Part shown: in pieces, positions 50,715-58,676 of the stretch
Layout: the number at the start of each line of letters is the position of its first letter
Position numbering within the stretch: the stretch's first letter is position 1
Source of the DNA: Bradyrhizobium sp. 190
GTDB lineage: Bacteria; Pseudomonadota; Alphaproteobacteria; Rhizobiales; Xanthobacteraceae
Length of the DNA: 64,000 nt
Direction: 5' to 3'
NCBI RefSeq assembly: GCF_023073415.1
Contig: NZ_JADPJL010000035.1
Location: 62,001-126,000, forward strand
Program-made: the position numbers and the translations under genes
The notes under the pieces: generated by a model
Told to the model about the DNA's origin: nothing
Databases searched by the model: none
The model's input: only the letters and a program-made list of their open reading frames with translations

Positions 50715-51959
50715 TTGTCCCTTGCAAATCCGGAAGCGTCAGCCGCCCTATCATTGCTGAACGCCAGCGCAGTCCGCGAGCGTGCGCATCGCATGCTCGC
50801 AGTCGGCCTTGAAGACAGACTTCCAAACTTCCGCATCGACCTCGATCGCATGGACGGCGCAGTAGACCTGGTGCTGGAAACGACGCGCAAGGCCTATCCT
50901 TCGTTCGACGTGCCGTTTCATTCGCGCTGGCGGCACTTCGTCGCCAATGGAGACGATCGTTGGGCTGCTGTCGCCGACCGAACCGGGTGGCCCGATCGCG
51001 CAGCCCGCGCCCGGGCCGAATTCGATCTGGCCATCGTCAGCGTGTTCCTCGATGCCGGCGCTGGTCCATCGTGGCGCTACCGCGATCCAAAAACCGGATC
51101 AGCGATCGGCCGTTCGGAAGGATTGGGCCTGGCCAGCCTTGCGATGTTCGCGGGCGGCGCATTCTCGGCTGCGCCCATCGAGCCCTTGCGCGTCGATGCC
51201 GACGTGCTCGCGAGTTTCAGCGTTGCCGACCTCGAGCGCAGCATGCAGGTCTCGGATGCCAATCCAATGGTCGGGATGGACGGCCGCGCCGACCTGTTGC
51301 GTCGCCTGGGCCGGCTGGTTACCTCGAAACCGGAAATATTCGGCAGCCGCGACACGCCGCGGCCCGGTGGCCTGTTCGACCGGCTTGCGATGCTGGCCGA
51401 CGGTGGAAAGCTGCCCGCCCCGACGATTTTAACGGAACTGCTGCAACAACTCGGGCCGATCTGGCCATCGCGGCTGACGCTGGGAGGTATCTCGCTCGGC
51501 GATTGCTGGCGGCATCCGGCGTTGACGACCGCGGATGCAACCAGCGGCATGGTCCCGCTGCACAAGCTCTCGCAATGGCTGACCTATTCTCTCATCGAGC
51601 CGCTACAGACATCCGGTATCAGCGTGACCGATATCGACGGCTTGACCGGCCTTGCCGAGTATCGCAACGGCGGGTTGTTCGTCGATACCGGTGTGCTCGC
51701 GTTTCGCGATGCCGAGGCGGCGCTGCGAGAGCATGAGGTCGCGTCACCGCTTGTCGTGGAATGGCGTGCGCTGACGGTGGCGCTGCTCGACCGCGTCGCA
51801 AATGGTTTGCGGCAACGGCTTGGACGCGATGCGACGTCGATGCCACTGGCGAAAATTCTTGAGGGCGGTACGTGGGCTGCGGGCCGACGGCTGGCACGCG
51901 AACGCCGCGCCGACGCATCGCCTCCGGTGAAAGTCATCAGCGACGGCACGGTTTTCTAG
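50715..51959 (+). CDS. URC4/DUF1688 family protein of uracil catabolism
   Basis: No ATG fits. A TTG at 50715 has GAGAGG eight bases upstream; a TTG at 50697, overlapping the URC1 stop, is the alternative. The ~414-residue product matches the DUF1688/URC4 pattern: LNASAVRERAHRMLAVG, PFHSRWRHF, GEGLGLAS-like SEGLGLASLAMFAGGAFS, LWRHPAL-like DCWRHPALTT, and PLHKLSQWLTYSLIEPL with NGGLFVDTGVL. URC4 is required for the URC route in which uracil is first made into a nucleotide and then broken down; its exact reaction is not firmly established. Gene order URC1-URC4-upp supports the call. Confidence 0.88.
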   Translation: MSLANPEASAALSLLNASAVRERAHRMLAVGLEDRLPNFRIDLDRMDGAVDLVLETTRKAYPSFDVPFHSRWRHFVANGDDRWAAVADRTGWPDRAARARAEFDLAIVSVFLDAGAGPSWRYRDPKTGSAIGRSEGLGLASLAMFAGGAFSAAPIEPLRVDADVLASFSVADLERSMQVSDANPMVGMDGRADLLRRLGRLVTSKPEIFGSRDTPRPGGLFDRLAMLADGGKLPAPTILTELLQQLGPIWPSRLTLGGISLGDCWRHPALTTADATSGMVPLHKLSQWLTYSLIEPLQTSGISVTDIDGLTGLAEYRNGGLFVDTGVLAFRDAEAALREHEVASPLVVEWRALTVALLDRVANGLRQRLGRDATSMPLAKILEGGTWAAGRRLARERRADASPPVKVISDGTVF

Positions 51960-51975
51960 ATCCGAGGTCACAGAC

Positions 51976-52605
51976 ATGGACGGCGTTACGATCGTTAGGC
52001 ATCCACTGGTGCAGCACAAGCTGACACTACTGCGGAAGAAAGACATTTCAACCAAGTCGTTTCGCGAACTCCTCAAGGAGATCGGGATGCTGCTTTGTTA
52101 CGAGGTTACCCGTGACCTGCCGCTGGCCGATATCGAAATCGAAACGCCGCTTGCGCAGATGAAATCGCCGCAGATCGCGGGCAAGAAGCTGGTCTTCGCG
52201 CCGGTGCTGCGTGCTGGCGTGACCTTCGCGGAAGGTATGCTCGATCTGGTGCCGACCGCGCGGATTGCGCATATCGGCCTTTACCGTGAGCCCGAAACCT
52301 TCACTGCCGTGGAATATTTCTTCAAGGCGCCGAGCGATCTGCACGAGCGGCTCGTGATCGTGATCTCGCCGGTACTGGCAACGGCGAACTCCGCCGTCGC
52401 CGCGGTCGACCGGCTGAAAGAGCGCGGTGCGAACGACATTCGACTGGTCTGCCTGATCGGCGTACCGGAAGGCGTTGAGCGGATGCGTGGCATCCACCCG
52501 GACGTTCCGATCTGGCTCGCGGCGATCGACCAGGGGTTGGACGGCAACGCCTACATCGTGCCGGGTCTCGGCGACGCCGGCGACCGCGCCTACGGCACGA
52601 AATAG
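51976..52605 (+). CDS. upp: Uracil phosphoribosyltransferase
   Basis: This 209-residue enzyme joins uracil and PRPP to UMP. It shows VTIVRHPLVQHKLTLLR, the RNDKTSTKxFR-like KDISTKSFRELLKEIG, FAPVLRAGVTFAEGML, VVISPVLATANSAVAA (the PRPP loop, usually DPMLATG) and the uracil-binding YIVPGLGDAGDRAYGT. In the PRPP loop the usual acidic DPM is SPV, a change shared with URC-linked forms or specific to this one; that should be checked. It lies 16 bases after URC4 and supplies the first, nucleotide-making step of the URC route (the role of URC6 in yeast), besides possible salvage. Confidence 0.92.
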   Translation: MDGVTIVRHPLVQHKLTLLRKKDISTKSFRELLKEIGMLLCYEVTRDLPLADIEIETPLAQMKSPQIAGKKLVFAPVLRAGVTFAEGMLDLVPTARIAHIGLYREPETFTAVEYFFKAPSDLHERLVIVISPVLATANSAVAAVDRLKERGANDIRLVCLIGVPEGVERMRGIHPDVPIWLAAIDQGLDGNAYIVPGLGDAGDRAYGTK

Positions 52606-52734
52606 GTTAGCGAGCTCCGTAGCACGGGATCGGCGAGCGGGTCCCGGCGCTTCCGGCAACGCCTTGGGATGACACGTCGCGCGTTGACTGTCCTCGGTCG
52701 ACCGAAGCTCCGTCTCTGGCGAGACTGTCGTCAG

Positions 52735-53004
52735 AGACGCCGCTTGGCCTTTTTTCCTCTCGCGCCGCGGTTGCTCTAAACGAACCGTCATCAGCTGGCG
52801 CTGAAGTTCGTTCAGATAGTGGGCGAGAGCGACGCGATCGTCGAATTTGAAGCCGTTGGCGGCCTGATCGTAGAACTGAAAGATGCGTTCACGCAGGTCC
52901 GCCCAAAACACGAAGCCCTCTCGCGTCAACTTCACGACACGCGCGCGCTTATCCTGCGGATCGGGCCTGCGGGCAAAAAGACTTGACGCGTGCAGCTTGG
53001 TCAT
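52735..53004 (-). pseudogene. MarR-family regulator, C-terminal fragment
   Basis: From an ATG at 53002-53004 the minus strand reads MTKLHASSLFARRPDPQDKR then ARVVKLTREGFVFWADLRE and a helix ending HYLNELQRQL. This is the wing and dimerisation tail of a MarR protein. The first ~60 residues with the recognition helix are missing; that sequence is replaced by the promoter of the divergent FadR-type gene. The frame then runs on antisense into upp without a natural stop, another sign of decay. I place the family-like part at 52735-53004. Confidence 0.65.
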
Positions 53005-53028
53005 CCTACTGGTCTTACCAAGGTAAGA
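52983..53028 (+). promoter_or_regulatory. Promoter and FadR-type operator of the FCD regulator gene
   Basis: TCTTACCAAGGTAAGA (53013-53028) has perfect 7-bp arms, 17 bp before the regulator's ATG, and resembles FadR-subfamily GntR operators. A -35-like TTGACG (52983-52988) lies upstream with a weak -10 (CCTACT, 53005-53010) directly before the palindrome, so binding would shut the promoter. Confidence 0.6.
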
Positions 53029-53044
53029 TCAATGGGAAGAGGGA

Positions 53045-53785
53045 ATGGAGCTCAAGCGGGCGGCCGAGGGGGACAAGGGATTCCAGAAGGTATTTGCCTT
53101 TCTGCGAGACCGTCTGCTCGCGGGTTCGCTGAAACCCGGCGACCGCCTCATCTCCGAGCGCGAACTCGCAAGCCAGCTTGGCGTGAGCCGGCCGCTCGTC
53201 CGCGAGGCCCTGCGCGCGCTCACGATGCTTGGCATTGTCGAGATCCGAGATCGCATTGGTACCGTGGTGACGCGACCGGACATCTCGGTTCTGAATGACT
53301 TTTTTACCTTCGCGCTCGCCCAGCAGGCGGACATGCTGGATGACGTGATGCAGGCGCGCGTCGCGATCGAATGTCAGGCGATCCGGCTGGCCTGCGAGCG
53401 TGCCGGCATCGCCGATTTCGAACGCTTGCAACGCGCGCTCGCGAAGATCGAAGAAACGATCGACGAGGCCGATGCGGGCGGGATGGCCGACTTTGAATTC
53501 CATCGCGCCATCGTGCTGGCATCGCGTTCGGAAACGCTGACCGTTCTGCATAATTCGGTGGCAGGCCTTTTGACGCGCTCGCATCGAAGCCGCCGCGAGC
53601 TCGTGCAGTCCTTCCCCTCGATGAAGACGTACCTGATCGACGACCACAGGCGCATCTTCGAGGCGGTCGTCGCGCGTGATCCGGAGCGGGCGGATGCGAC
53701 CCTGCGCAAGCATTTTGAGATCGGCGATGAATACCGAAGACGCGCCGTCGTCGGTGAGAAAGAGGGCCGCAAAGCATCGCGCTGA
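53045..53785 (+). CDS. FadR-subfamily GntR transcriptional regulator
   Basis: This 246-residue regulator has the winged helix FLRDRLLAGSLKPGDRLISE, RELASQLGVSRPLVREALRA and IVEIRDRIGTVVT. The FCD domain gives metal-site residues: VMQARVAIECQAIRLA, FEFHRAIVLAS with His, and DDHRRIFEAVVARD with His. It should sense an organic acid. It is 35 bases upstream of the dehydrogenase gene that opens a transport/catabolism operon and has a strong palindrome at its own promoter, so both autorepression and operon control are likely. Confidence 0.9.
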   Translation: MELKRAAEGDKGFQKVFAFLRDRLLAGSLKPGDRLISERELASQLGVSRPLVREALRALTMLGIVEIRDRIGTVVTRPDISVLNDFFTFALAQQADMLDDVMQARVAIECQAIRLACERAGIADFERLQRALAKIEETIDEADAGGMADFEFHRAIVLASRSETLTVLHNSVAGLLTRSHRSRRELVQSFPSMKTYLIDDHRRIFEAVVARDPERADATLRKHFEIGDEYRRRAVVGEKEGRKASR

Positions 53786-53819
53786 CTGCAAGTAAACCAA
53801 CAAAAAGACGAGTAAGCAT

Positions 53820-54719
53820 ATGGGACGGGACGGCAAGGGAAGCGTCGGCTTCATCGGCATCGGAACGATGGGCCGGGAGATGGTGCGCAATCTGTTGAAG
53901 GCAGGACACGCCGTCCGCGCCTTCGACCTCACCGAAGCCGCGGTCGCAGCCGTCGTGACGGATGGCGCGGTTGGCGCGCAAAACCCGGCGGACGCAGCGC
54001 GAGACACCGACATCGTCATCACCATGCTGCCCGATACGCCCCATGTCGAGGCGGTGATCTACGGCGAGCACGGACTCCTGAAGTCGCCGCCTCCCGGCAA
54101 GCTGATCGTGGACATGAGCACGATCTCGCCGGTTGCCGTCCGCCGCATCCATGCCGATCTGCAGCAGGCCGGCGTGAGCTTCATCGACGCGCCCGTCTCC
54201 GGCGGACCGCTCGGCGCGAAGAACGCCGCGCTCTCGATCATGGCCGGCGGCGAGGCTGAGGCTTTTTCAAAGGCCGAGCCCTTCTTCCAGGCGATGGGCA
54301 CCACGATCACCCACGTCGGCGGCAGCGGCGCAGGCCAAACCGTCAAGCTCTGCAATCAGCTCATCTGCGGAATCAACATCCAGGCGATTTGCGAAGCGCT
54401 GGCGCTCGGTCGGGCGTCCGGCGTCGAGCTCAATCTGCTCCGCCGGGTGCTGCTGGGCGGTTCGGCAGCGTCCTGGATGCTGGACAAGCTCGGTCCCTCC
54501 ATGATCGAGGGCGACGTCGGCGCCGGTTTTCGCATCGACCTGATGCTCAAGGATCTTCGCCTGGTGCAGGAACACGCCCAGGCGCTGAACGTTCCGTTGC
54601 CAGGAACTGCGCTCGTCACCAGCCAGTATGTCGATGCGCGGGCGCATGGCGAAGGGGCGAACGGCAACCAGGCGCTGTTTCGCGTCTACGACCGCATGAC
54701 CAACCAGCGCACCGGCTGA
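53820..54719 (+). CDS. Beta-hydroxyacid dehydrogenase (HIBADH / tartronate-semialdehyde-reductase family)
   Basis: This 299-residue NAD(P)-enzyme opens with VGFIGIGTMGREMVRNLLKA, has IVDMSTISPVAVRRI, the substrate loop FIDAPVSGGPLGAKN and the catalytic Lys in GSGAGQTVKLCNQL. Family members oxidise 3-hydroxyisobutyrate, tartronate semialdehyde or C4 sugar acids such as threonate. The RpiB isomerase and ribokinase-family remnant in the same gene row favour a sugar-acid or tetronate-like substrate. It begins the operon and ends 9 bases before the first permease gene. Confidence 0.88.
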   Translation: MGRDGKGSVGFIGIGTMGREMVRNLLKAGHAVRAFDLTEAAVAAVVTDGAVGAQNPADAARDTDIVITMLPDTPHVEAVIYGEHGLLKSPPPGKLIVDMSTISPVAVRRIHADLQQAGVSFIDAPVSGGPLGAKNAALSIMAGGEAEAFSKAEPFFQAMGTTITHVGGSGAGQTVKLCNQLICGINIQAICEALALGRASGVELNLLRRVLLGGSAASWMLDKLGPSMIEGDVGAGFRIDLMLKDLRLVQEHAQALNVPLPGTALVTSQYVDARAHGEGANGNQALFRVYDRMTNQRTG

Positions 54720-54728
54720 CCGAACGCC

Positions 54729-55412
54729 ATGGGCATTGAACTCGATTTTCCCGCAGTGCTGGAGCGATGGCCGAACTTTCTCGGCGGCGCCGTCCTCACA
54801 CTCGAGCTCGCCCTGTTCGCGACCGTGCTGGGCGCCCTCCTCGGCACGCTCGCAGCGGTCGGCCGCGGGACGCACAGCGCGCTGATCGCGCGCGCCTGCA
54901 AGGTCTATGTCGAGGCGATCCGCAACACCCCGCTGCTGGTCCAGATCTTCCTGGTCTATTTCGGTCTTGCCAGCATCGGGCTGAAACTCTCCGCCTTCAC
55001 CGTCGCGGTGGCCGCGCTGACGATCAATGTCGGCGCCTACACCGCCGAGATCATGCGCGCTGGCTTCGAAGCGATCCCGCGCGGACAGATCGAGGCGGCC
55101 GAAGGGCTCGCGCTCTCGCGCGTCCAGATCTACTGGCACATCATCCTGTTGCCCGCGGTCGAGCGGGTCTATCCGGCGCTCACCAGCCAGTTCGTTCTGC
55201 TGATGCTGGCCTCTTCCATCTGTTCGCAGATTTCGGCAGAGGAACTCACGGCGGTGGCCAACTACATCCAGTCGGATACTTATCGCGCCTTTGAGACCTA
55301 CATCATTGTTGCAGTCATCTACATCATCCTGTCGCTGGTGATGCGCGCCGGTTTCTGGGGGCTCGGCCTCGTCCTGTTTCCGCGCCGGCGTCGGCTCGGC
55401 ACGGCTTTGTGA
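54729..55412 (+). CDS. Polar amino-acid-type ABC transporter permease, first of two
   Basis: This 227-residue permease of about five helices belongs to the HisM/GlnP family: FLGGAVLTLELALFATVLGA, EAIRNTPLLVQIFLVYFGL with the substrate-contact turn, and the coupling loop GQIEAAEGLALSRVQIYW followed by HIILLPAVERV. It should pair with the next gene's product as a heterodimeric channel in the inner membrane. Confidence 0.9.
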   Translation: MGIELDFPAVLERWPNFLGGAVLTLELALFATVLGALLGTLAAVGRGTHSALIARACKVYVEAIRNTPLLVQIFLVYFGLASIGLKLSAFTVAVAALTINVGAYTAEIMRAGFEAIPRGQIEAAEGLALSRVQIYWHIILLPAVERVYPALTSQFVLLMLASSICSQISAEELTAVANYIQSDTYRAFETYIIVAVIYIILSLVMRAGFWGLGLVLFPRRRRLGTAL

Positions 55413-55420
55413 GGTAGGGC

Positions 55421-56089
55421 ATGGGCGGACATCTCAACGTCAACCACCTGCTTTTCCTCGGCCACGGCGCGCTGTGGACGATCGGGCTTTCCCTGATCGC
55501 GCTCATCGGCGGAGGTATCGCTGGCTTCGCGATCGCGCTCGCACGCATTTCTCCGCATAAGTCGGTGCGGCTTCTCAGCGCCACCTATGTGCAGCTCATC
55601 CAGGGCACGCCGCTCCTCGTCATCCTGTTCCTCGGCTATTTCGGGCTCGCAGCCATTGGCCTGAAGGTGTCGCCGCTTGCCGCCGCCGGCGCTTCGCTCA
55701 CCCTCTATGTCGCCGCCTATCTTGGCGAAATCTGGCGCGGATCGATCCAATCGGTGCCGAAGCCGCAGTGGGAAGCGGCCGAGGGCCTGGCCCTGAGCCG
55801 GACCCAGCGCATGATGAAGGTGATCCTGCCGCAGGCGATCCGCATCGCGACGCCACCGACCGTGGGCTTCATGGTGCAAATCATCAAGAACACCTCGCTC
55901 GCTTCGGTCGTCGGCTTTGTCGAGCTGATGCGCTCGGGACAGATCGTCAACAACTCGCTGTTCGAGCCGTTCGCGATCTACGCGATCATTGCCGTCGTTT
56001 ACTTCGCCATGTGCTATCCCCTGTCGCTGCTCAGCCAAAGGCTGGAGCGGCGCATGGGACGTGGCATGGTCAACCTCGCTCCGGCCTGA
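55421..56089 (+). CDS. Polar amino-acid-type ABC transporter permease, second of two
   Basis: This 222-residue homologue of the preceding permease reads GHGALWTIGLSLIALIGGG, YVQLIQGTPLLVILFLGYFG and the coupling loop QWEAAEGLALSRTQRMMKVI followed by LPQAIRIATPP. It starts 8 bases after the previous stop. A paired permease set is normal for the HisQM type. Confidence 0.9.
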   Translation: MGGHLNVNHLLFLGHGALWTIGLSLIALIGGGIAGFAIALARISPHKSVRLLSATYVQLIQGTPLLVILFLGYFGLAAIGLKVSPLAAAGASLTLYVAAYLGEIWRGSIQSVPKPQWEAAEGLALSRTQRMMKVILPQAIRIATPPTVGFMVQIIKNTSLASVVGFVELMRSGQIVNNSLFEPFAIYAIIAVVYFAMCYPLSLLSQRLERRMGRGMVNLAPA

Positions 56090-56090
56090 T

Positions 56091-56849
56091 ATGCAGCAGA
56101 ACGCCTCTCCACCAGCGCCGATCGTGTCGCTCCGCGACGTGCAAAAGAGCTTCGGCTCGCTCAGGGTGCTCGACGGCGTCAGCTTCGCCGTCGAGCGCGG
56201 CGAGGTCCTGGCCATCATCGGCCGCTCAGGCTCCGGCAAGAGCACAGCCTTGCGCTGCATCGACCGGTTCGAAAAGGTCGACCGCGGCGAGATCGTCGTC
56301 TGCGGGCACCGGGTCGATCTTCCGAATGTCGATCTCCGCGCCCTGCGCCAGGATGTCGGCATCGTCTTCCAGAGCTACAATTTGTTTCCGCATCTCACCA
56401 TCGAGCAGAACATCACGCTCGCGCCCCGCTCGGTGAAACGGATGGCCGCCTCGCAGACCAGGGAGCTCGCGCACAAGGTGCTGGCGCAGGTCGGGTTGGA
56501 AGAGAAGGTTCACGCCTATCCCGAACAGCTTTCAGGCGGCCAGCAGCAACGCGCCGCCATCGCCCGCTCGCTCGCCATGCAGCCCAAGGTCATGCTGTTC
56601 GACGAGGTCACGTCCGCGCTCGATCCCGAACTGACCGGCGAAGTGCTCAAGGTGATCGAGCAGTTGGCCGCCGACGGCATGACCATGGTGATGGTCACCC
56701 ATGAAATGGGTTTTGCGAAGAGCATCGCCGACCGGATCGTCTTCATGCATCGCGGCAAGGTTCACGAAACCGGCCCTGCCTCGATCCTGACGTCGCCAAA
56801 GACACCCGAGCTCGCTCAGTTCGTCGGGACGGGAAACCTGAAATCATAA
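56091..56849 (+). CDS. Polar amino-acid-type ABC transporter ATP-binding protein
   Basis: The ATG at 56091 begins one base after the permease stop. The 252-residue ATPase is complete: Walker A IGRSGSGKSTALRC, Q-loop IVFQSYNLFPHLT, signature QLSGGQQQRAAIARSLA, Walker B VMLFDEVTSALDPEL and the H-loop VMVTHEMGFAKS. It closely follows the HisP/GlnQ pattern. It powers uptake of the ligand captured by the binding protein encoded next. Confidence 0.93.
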   Translation: MQQNASPPAPIVSLRDVQKSFGSLRVLDGVSFAVERGEVLAIIGRSGSGKSTALRCIDRFEKVDRGEIVVCGHRVDLPNVDLRALRQDVGIVFQSYNLFPHLTIEQNITLAPRSVKRMAASQTRELAHKVLAQVGLEEKVHAYPEQLSGGQQQRAAIARSLAMQPKVMLFDEVTSALDPELTGEVLKVIEQLAADGMTMVMVTHEMGFAKSIADRIVFMHRGKVHETGPASILTSPKTPELAQFVGTGNLKS

Positions 56850-56869
56850 CAGAAGAGGGAGAACCGAGG

Positions 56870-57664
56870 ATGAAGTACGTAAAATTCCTGGGCGCAGCCA
56901 TCTCGGCATGTTGCCTTGCGACGATGTCGGCGGCGCCCGCCTTCGCCGATCTGCTCGACGACATGACGAAGGCCAAGAAGATTCGCATCTCTACCGATCT
57001 GGCGATCCCTCCGTCCGGCATGATGGACAGCAGCATGAAGCCGACGGGTTCCGATGTCGAAGTCGCCCAGCTGCTCGCTAAGGATTGGGGTCTCGAACTC
57101 GAATTCGTCCAGACCACCGGCGCAACGCGCATCCCCAACGTCCTGACCGGCAAAGCCGACATCATCATTTCGACCCTGTCGGTCACGGCCGAACGAGCCA
57201 AGGTGATCGACTTCACCAAACGCTACGCCACGCTGCAATCGGATATCGGCTGCCTGAAGTCGCTGAACGTGAAGGACTGGCCGGACCTGAAGGACAAGAC
57301 CGTGGGCGTCGCGCGCGGCACCACGCAGGATACGATGCTGTCGAACATGAAGGACAAGGAACTGAAGATCGCGCGCTATGACGATGATGCCACCGGCGTG
57401 ACCGCTGCCGTTTCCGGCCAGGTCGATTGCGTCGGCACATCGGCCACGATCATCAACCAGATCGGCGTCAAGAATCCGGCTCGCATCTTCGAACCCAAGA
57501 TCCCACTCGCCAGCTTTGATCTCGCCATCGGTCTGAAGAAGGGCGAGCAGCGCCTCATGGACAAGCTTAACGCCTGGGTTACCGAGAACGTCAAGAACGG
57601 CAAGCTCAACGCGATCTACAAGAAGTTCCACGGGGTCGAGCTGCCGCCCGACATGCGTGGTTGA
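56870..57664 (+). CDS. ABC transporter substrate-binding protein, polar amino-acid type (SBP family 3)
   Basis: This 264-residue periplasmic protein has a signal peptide (FLGAAISACCLATMSAAPAFA). The mature part shows the bacterial extracellular solute-binding family 3 layout: KIRISTDLAIPPSGMMD, ATRIPNVLTGKADIIISTLS, TAERAKVIDFTKRY, the ligand-anchoring VGVARGTTQDTML and the closing GKLNAIYKKFHG. Despite the family name, the ligand may be a hydroxy acid, given the downstream enzymes. Two mature Cys (CLKSL and VDCVG) could form a disulfide. A stable hairpin separates it from rpiB. Confidence 0.9.
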   Translation: MKYVKFLGAAISACCLATMSAAPAFADLLDDMTKAKKIRISTDLAIPPSGMMDSSMKPTGSDVEVAQLLAKDWGLELEFVQTTGATRIPNVLTGKADIIISTLSVTAERAKVIDFTKRYATLQSDIGCLKSLNVKDWPDLKDKTVGVARGTTQDTMLSNMKDKELKIARYDDDATGVTAAVSGQVDCVGTSATIINQIGVKNPARIFEPKIPLASFDLAIGLKKGEQRLMDKLNAWVTENVKNGKLNAIYKKFHGVELPPDMRG

Positions 57665-57674
57665 GCGAAGCAGA

Positions 57675-57704
57675 ACCGTGACGGCCGGATGCGGCTGTCA
57701 CGGT
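57675..57704 (+). other. Intercistronic hairpin between the binding-protein gene and rpiB
   Basis: A 12-bp stem (57675-57686 with 57693-57704, one G-U pair, six-base loop) has no T run after it. In binding-protein operons such hairpins often protect the upstream message or lower expression of downstream genes. Confidence 0.55.
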
Positions 57705-57730
57705 CCCAAAAACAACGAAATGGAAACCGC

Positions 57731-58177
57731 ATGCGCCTTGTCATAGGATCCGACCACGCCGGCTGGCCGCTCAAGCAAAACGTCATCGACCATATCCACA
57801 GCCTCGGCCACGAGGTCGTCGATGTCGGCTCCTATGACGAGAAGCCGGTGGATTTTCCTGATATCGCGCGGGCCGTGGCACAGAAGGTGACGTCGGGTGA
57901 AGTTGCACGTGGCATCATGGTGTGCGGAACAGGCGTCGGCGCTTCGATTGCAGCCAACAAGATGAAGGGCATCCGCGCCGCGGTCTGTCACGACGTTCAT
58001 TCGGCGCATCAGTGCGTGGAGCATGACGATGTGAATGTCATGTGTATCGGCGCCCAGATCGTCGGCCCATGGCTCGCCAAGGACCTGATCTCGTCCTACC
58101 TTTCGGCCGAGTTCTCAACCGACGAAGACTTCCGACGGCGAGTGGAAAAGCTTCGCGTGATGGACGAGGAAGGTTGA
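57731..58177 (+). CDS. rpiB: RpiB/LacAB-family sugar-phosphate isomerase
   Basis: The start is the ATG at 57731. This 148-residue isomerase reads LVIGSDHAGWPLKQNVIDHI, DVGSYDEKPVDFPDIARAVA, the active-site Cys in GIMVCGTGVGASIAANK, and AAVCHDVHSAHQCVEHDDVN with MCIGAQIVG. It interconverts ribose-5-phosphate and ribulose-5-phosphate or, in many catabolic clusters, tetrose or hexose phosphates. Position behind a sugar-acid-type importer and next to a ribokinase-family remnant suggests a pathway-specific isomerase rather than the housekeeping enzyme. Confidence 0.92.
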   Translation: MRLVIGSDHAGWPLKQNVIDHIHSLGHEVVDVGSYDEKPVDFPDIARAVAQKVTSGEVARGIMVCGTGVGASIAANKMKGIRAAVCHDVHSAHQCVEHDDVNVMCIGAQIVGPWLAKDLISSYLSAEFSTDEDFRRRVEKLRVMDEEG

Positions 58178-58196
58178 GCTCCGAGACCGGCTTGCC

Positions 58197-58627
58197 ATGA
58201 TCCTGATCTTCGGGTCGCTGAATATCGACCTGGCTGCCCGGGTGCCCGTCATCCCGGGACCCGGCCGAACCGCGCTCGCACCGTCCTACGCCACGCATTA
58301 TGGCGGCAAGGGCGCCAACCAGGCGGTCGCAGCCGCGCGCGCATCGCGGGCCGGGGAAAGGTCTGCATGGCGGGCCGCGTGGGAAGGGATGCGTTCGGCG
58401 ATGGCGCGCTCGACAATCTTGCGGCCAATGGTGTCGATACGCGTCTCGTCGTCAAATCCGATAACCCGACCGGTTGCGCCTTCATCACGGTCGATCCCGG
58501 TGGCGAGAACGCCATCACGGTGGCGAGCGGAGTCAACATGACCGCAAGCGCCGCCGACGTGCCTGTCACGTTGTTCGGCGCCGACACCATCCTCGTGCTG
58601 CAGATGGAGGTGCCGGTGGTAGAGTAG
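58197..58627 (+). pseudogene. Ribokinase/PfkB-family sugar kinase, frameshifted and truncated
   Basis: The ATG at 58197 starts a PfkB N-terminus (ILIFGSLNIDLAARVPVIPG, then HYGGKGANQAVAAARAS, the sugar-binding GGKGAN motif). Between about 58345 and 58357 the frame shifts. The other frame continues CMAGRVGRDAFGDGALDNL, VDTRLVVKSDNPTGCAFI and VLQMEVPVVE to a TAG at 58625-58627. A full kinase is about 300 residues; the ATP and catalytic Asp half (DTxGAGD motif) is missing. The loss ends within 50 bases of the TetR gene's 3' end, so a recombination or deletion border probably lies at 58.63-58.68 kb. Confidence 0.85.
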
Positions 58628-58676
58628 GAGCCAGACGCCCGGACAAGGAGATGGCCTCTCGGCGCCGAGGGAGTGG

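Noticed and set aside
52606..52734. A palindromic repeat downstream of upp (CGGGA / TCCCG arms)
   Set aside because: The arms are only 5 bp with a long loop and do not match the three repeat families well enough to list.
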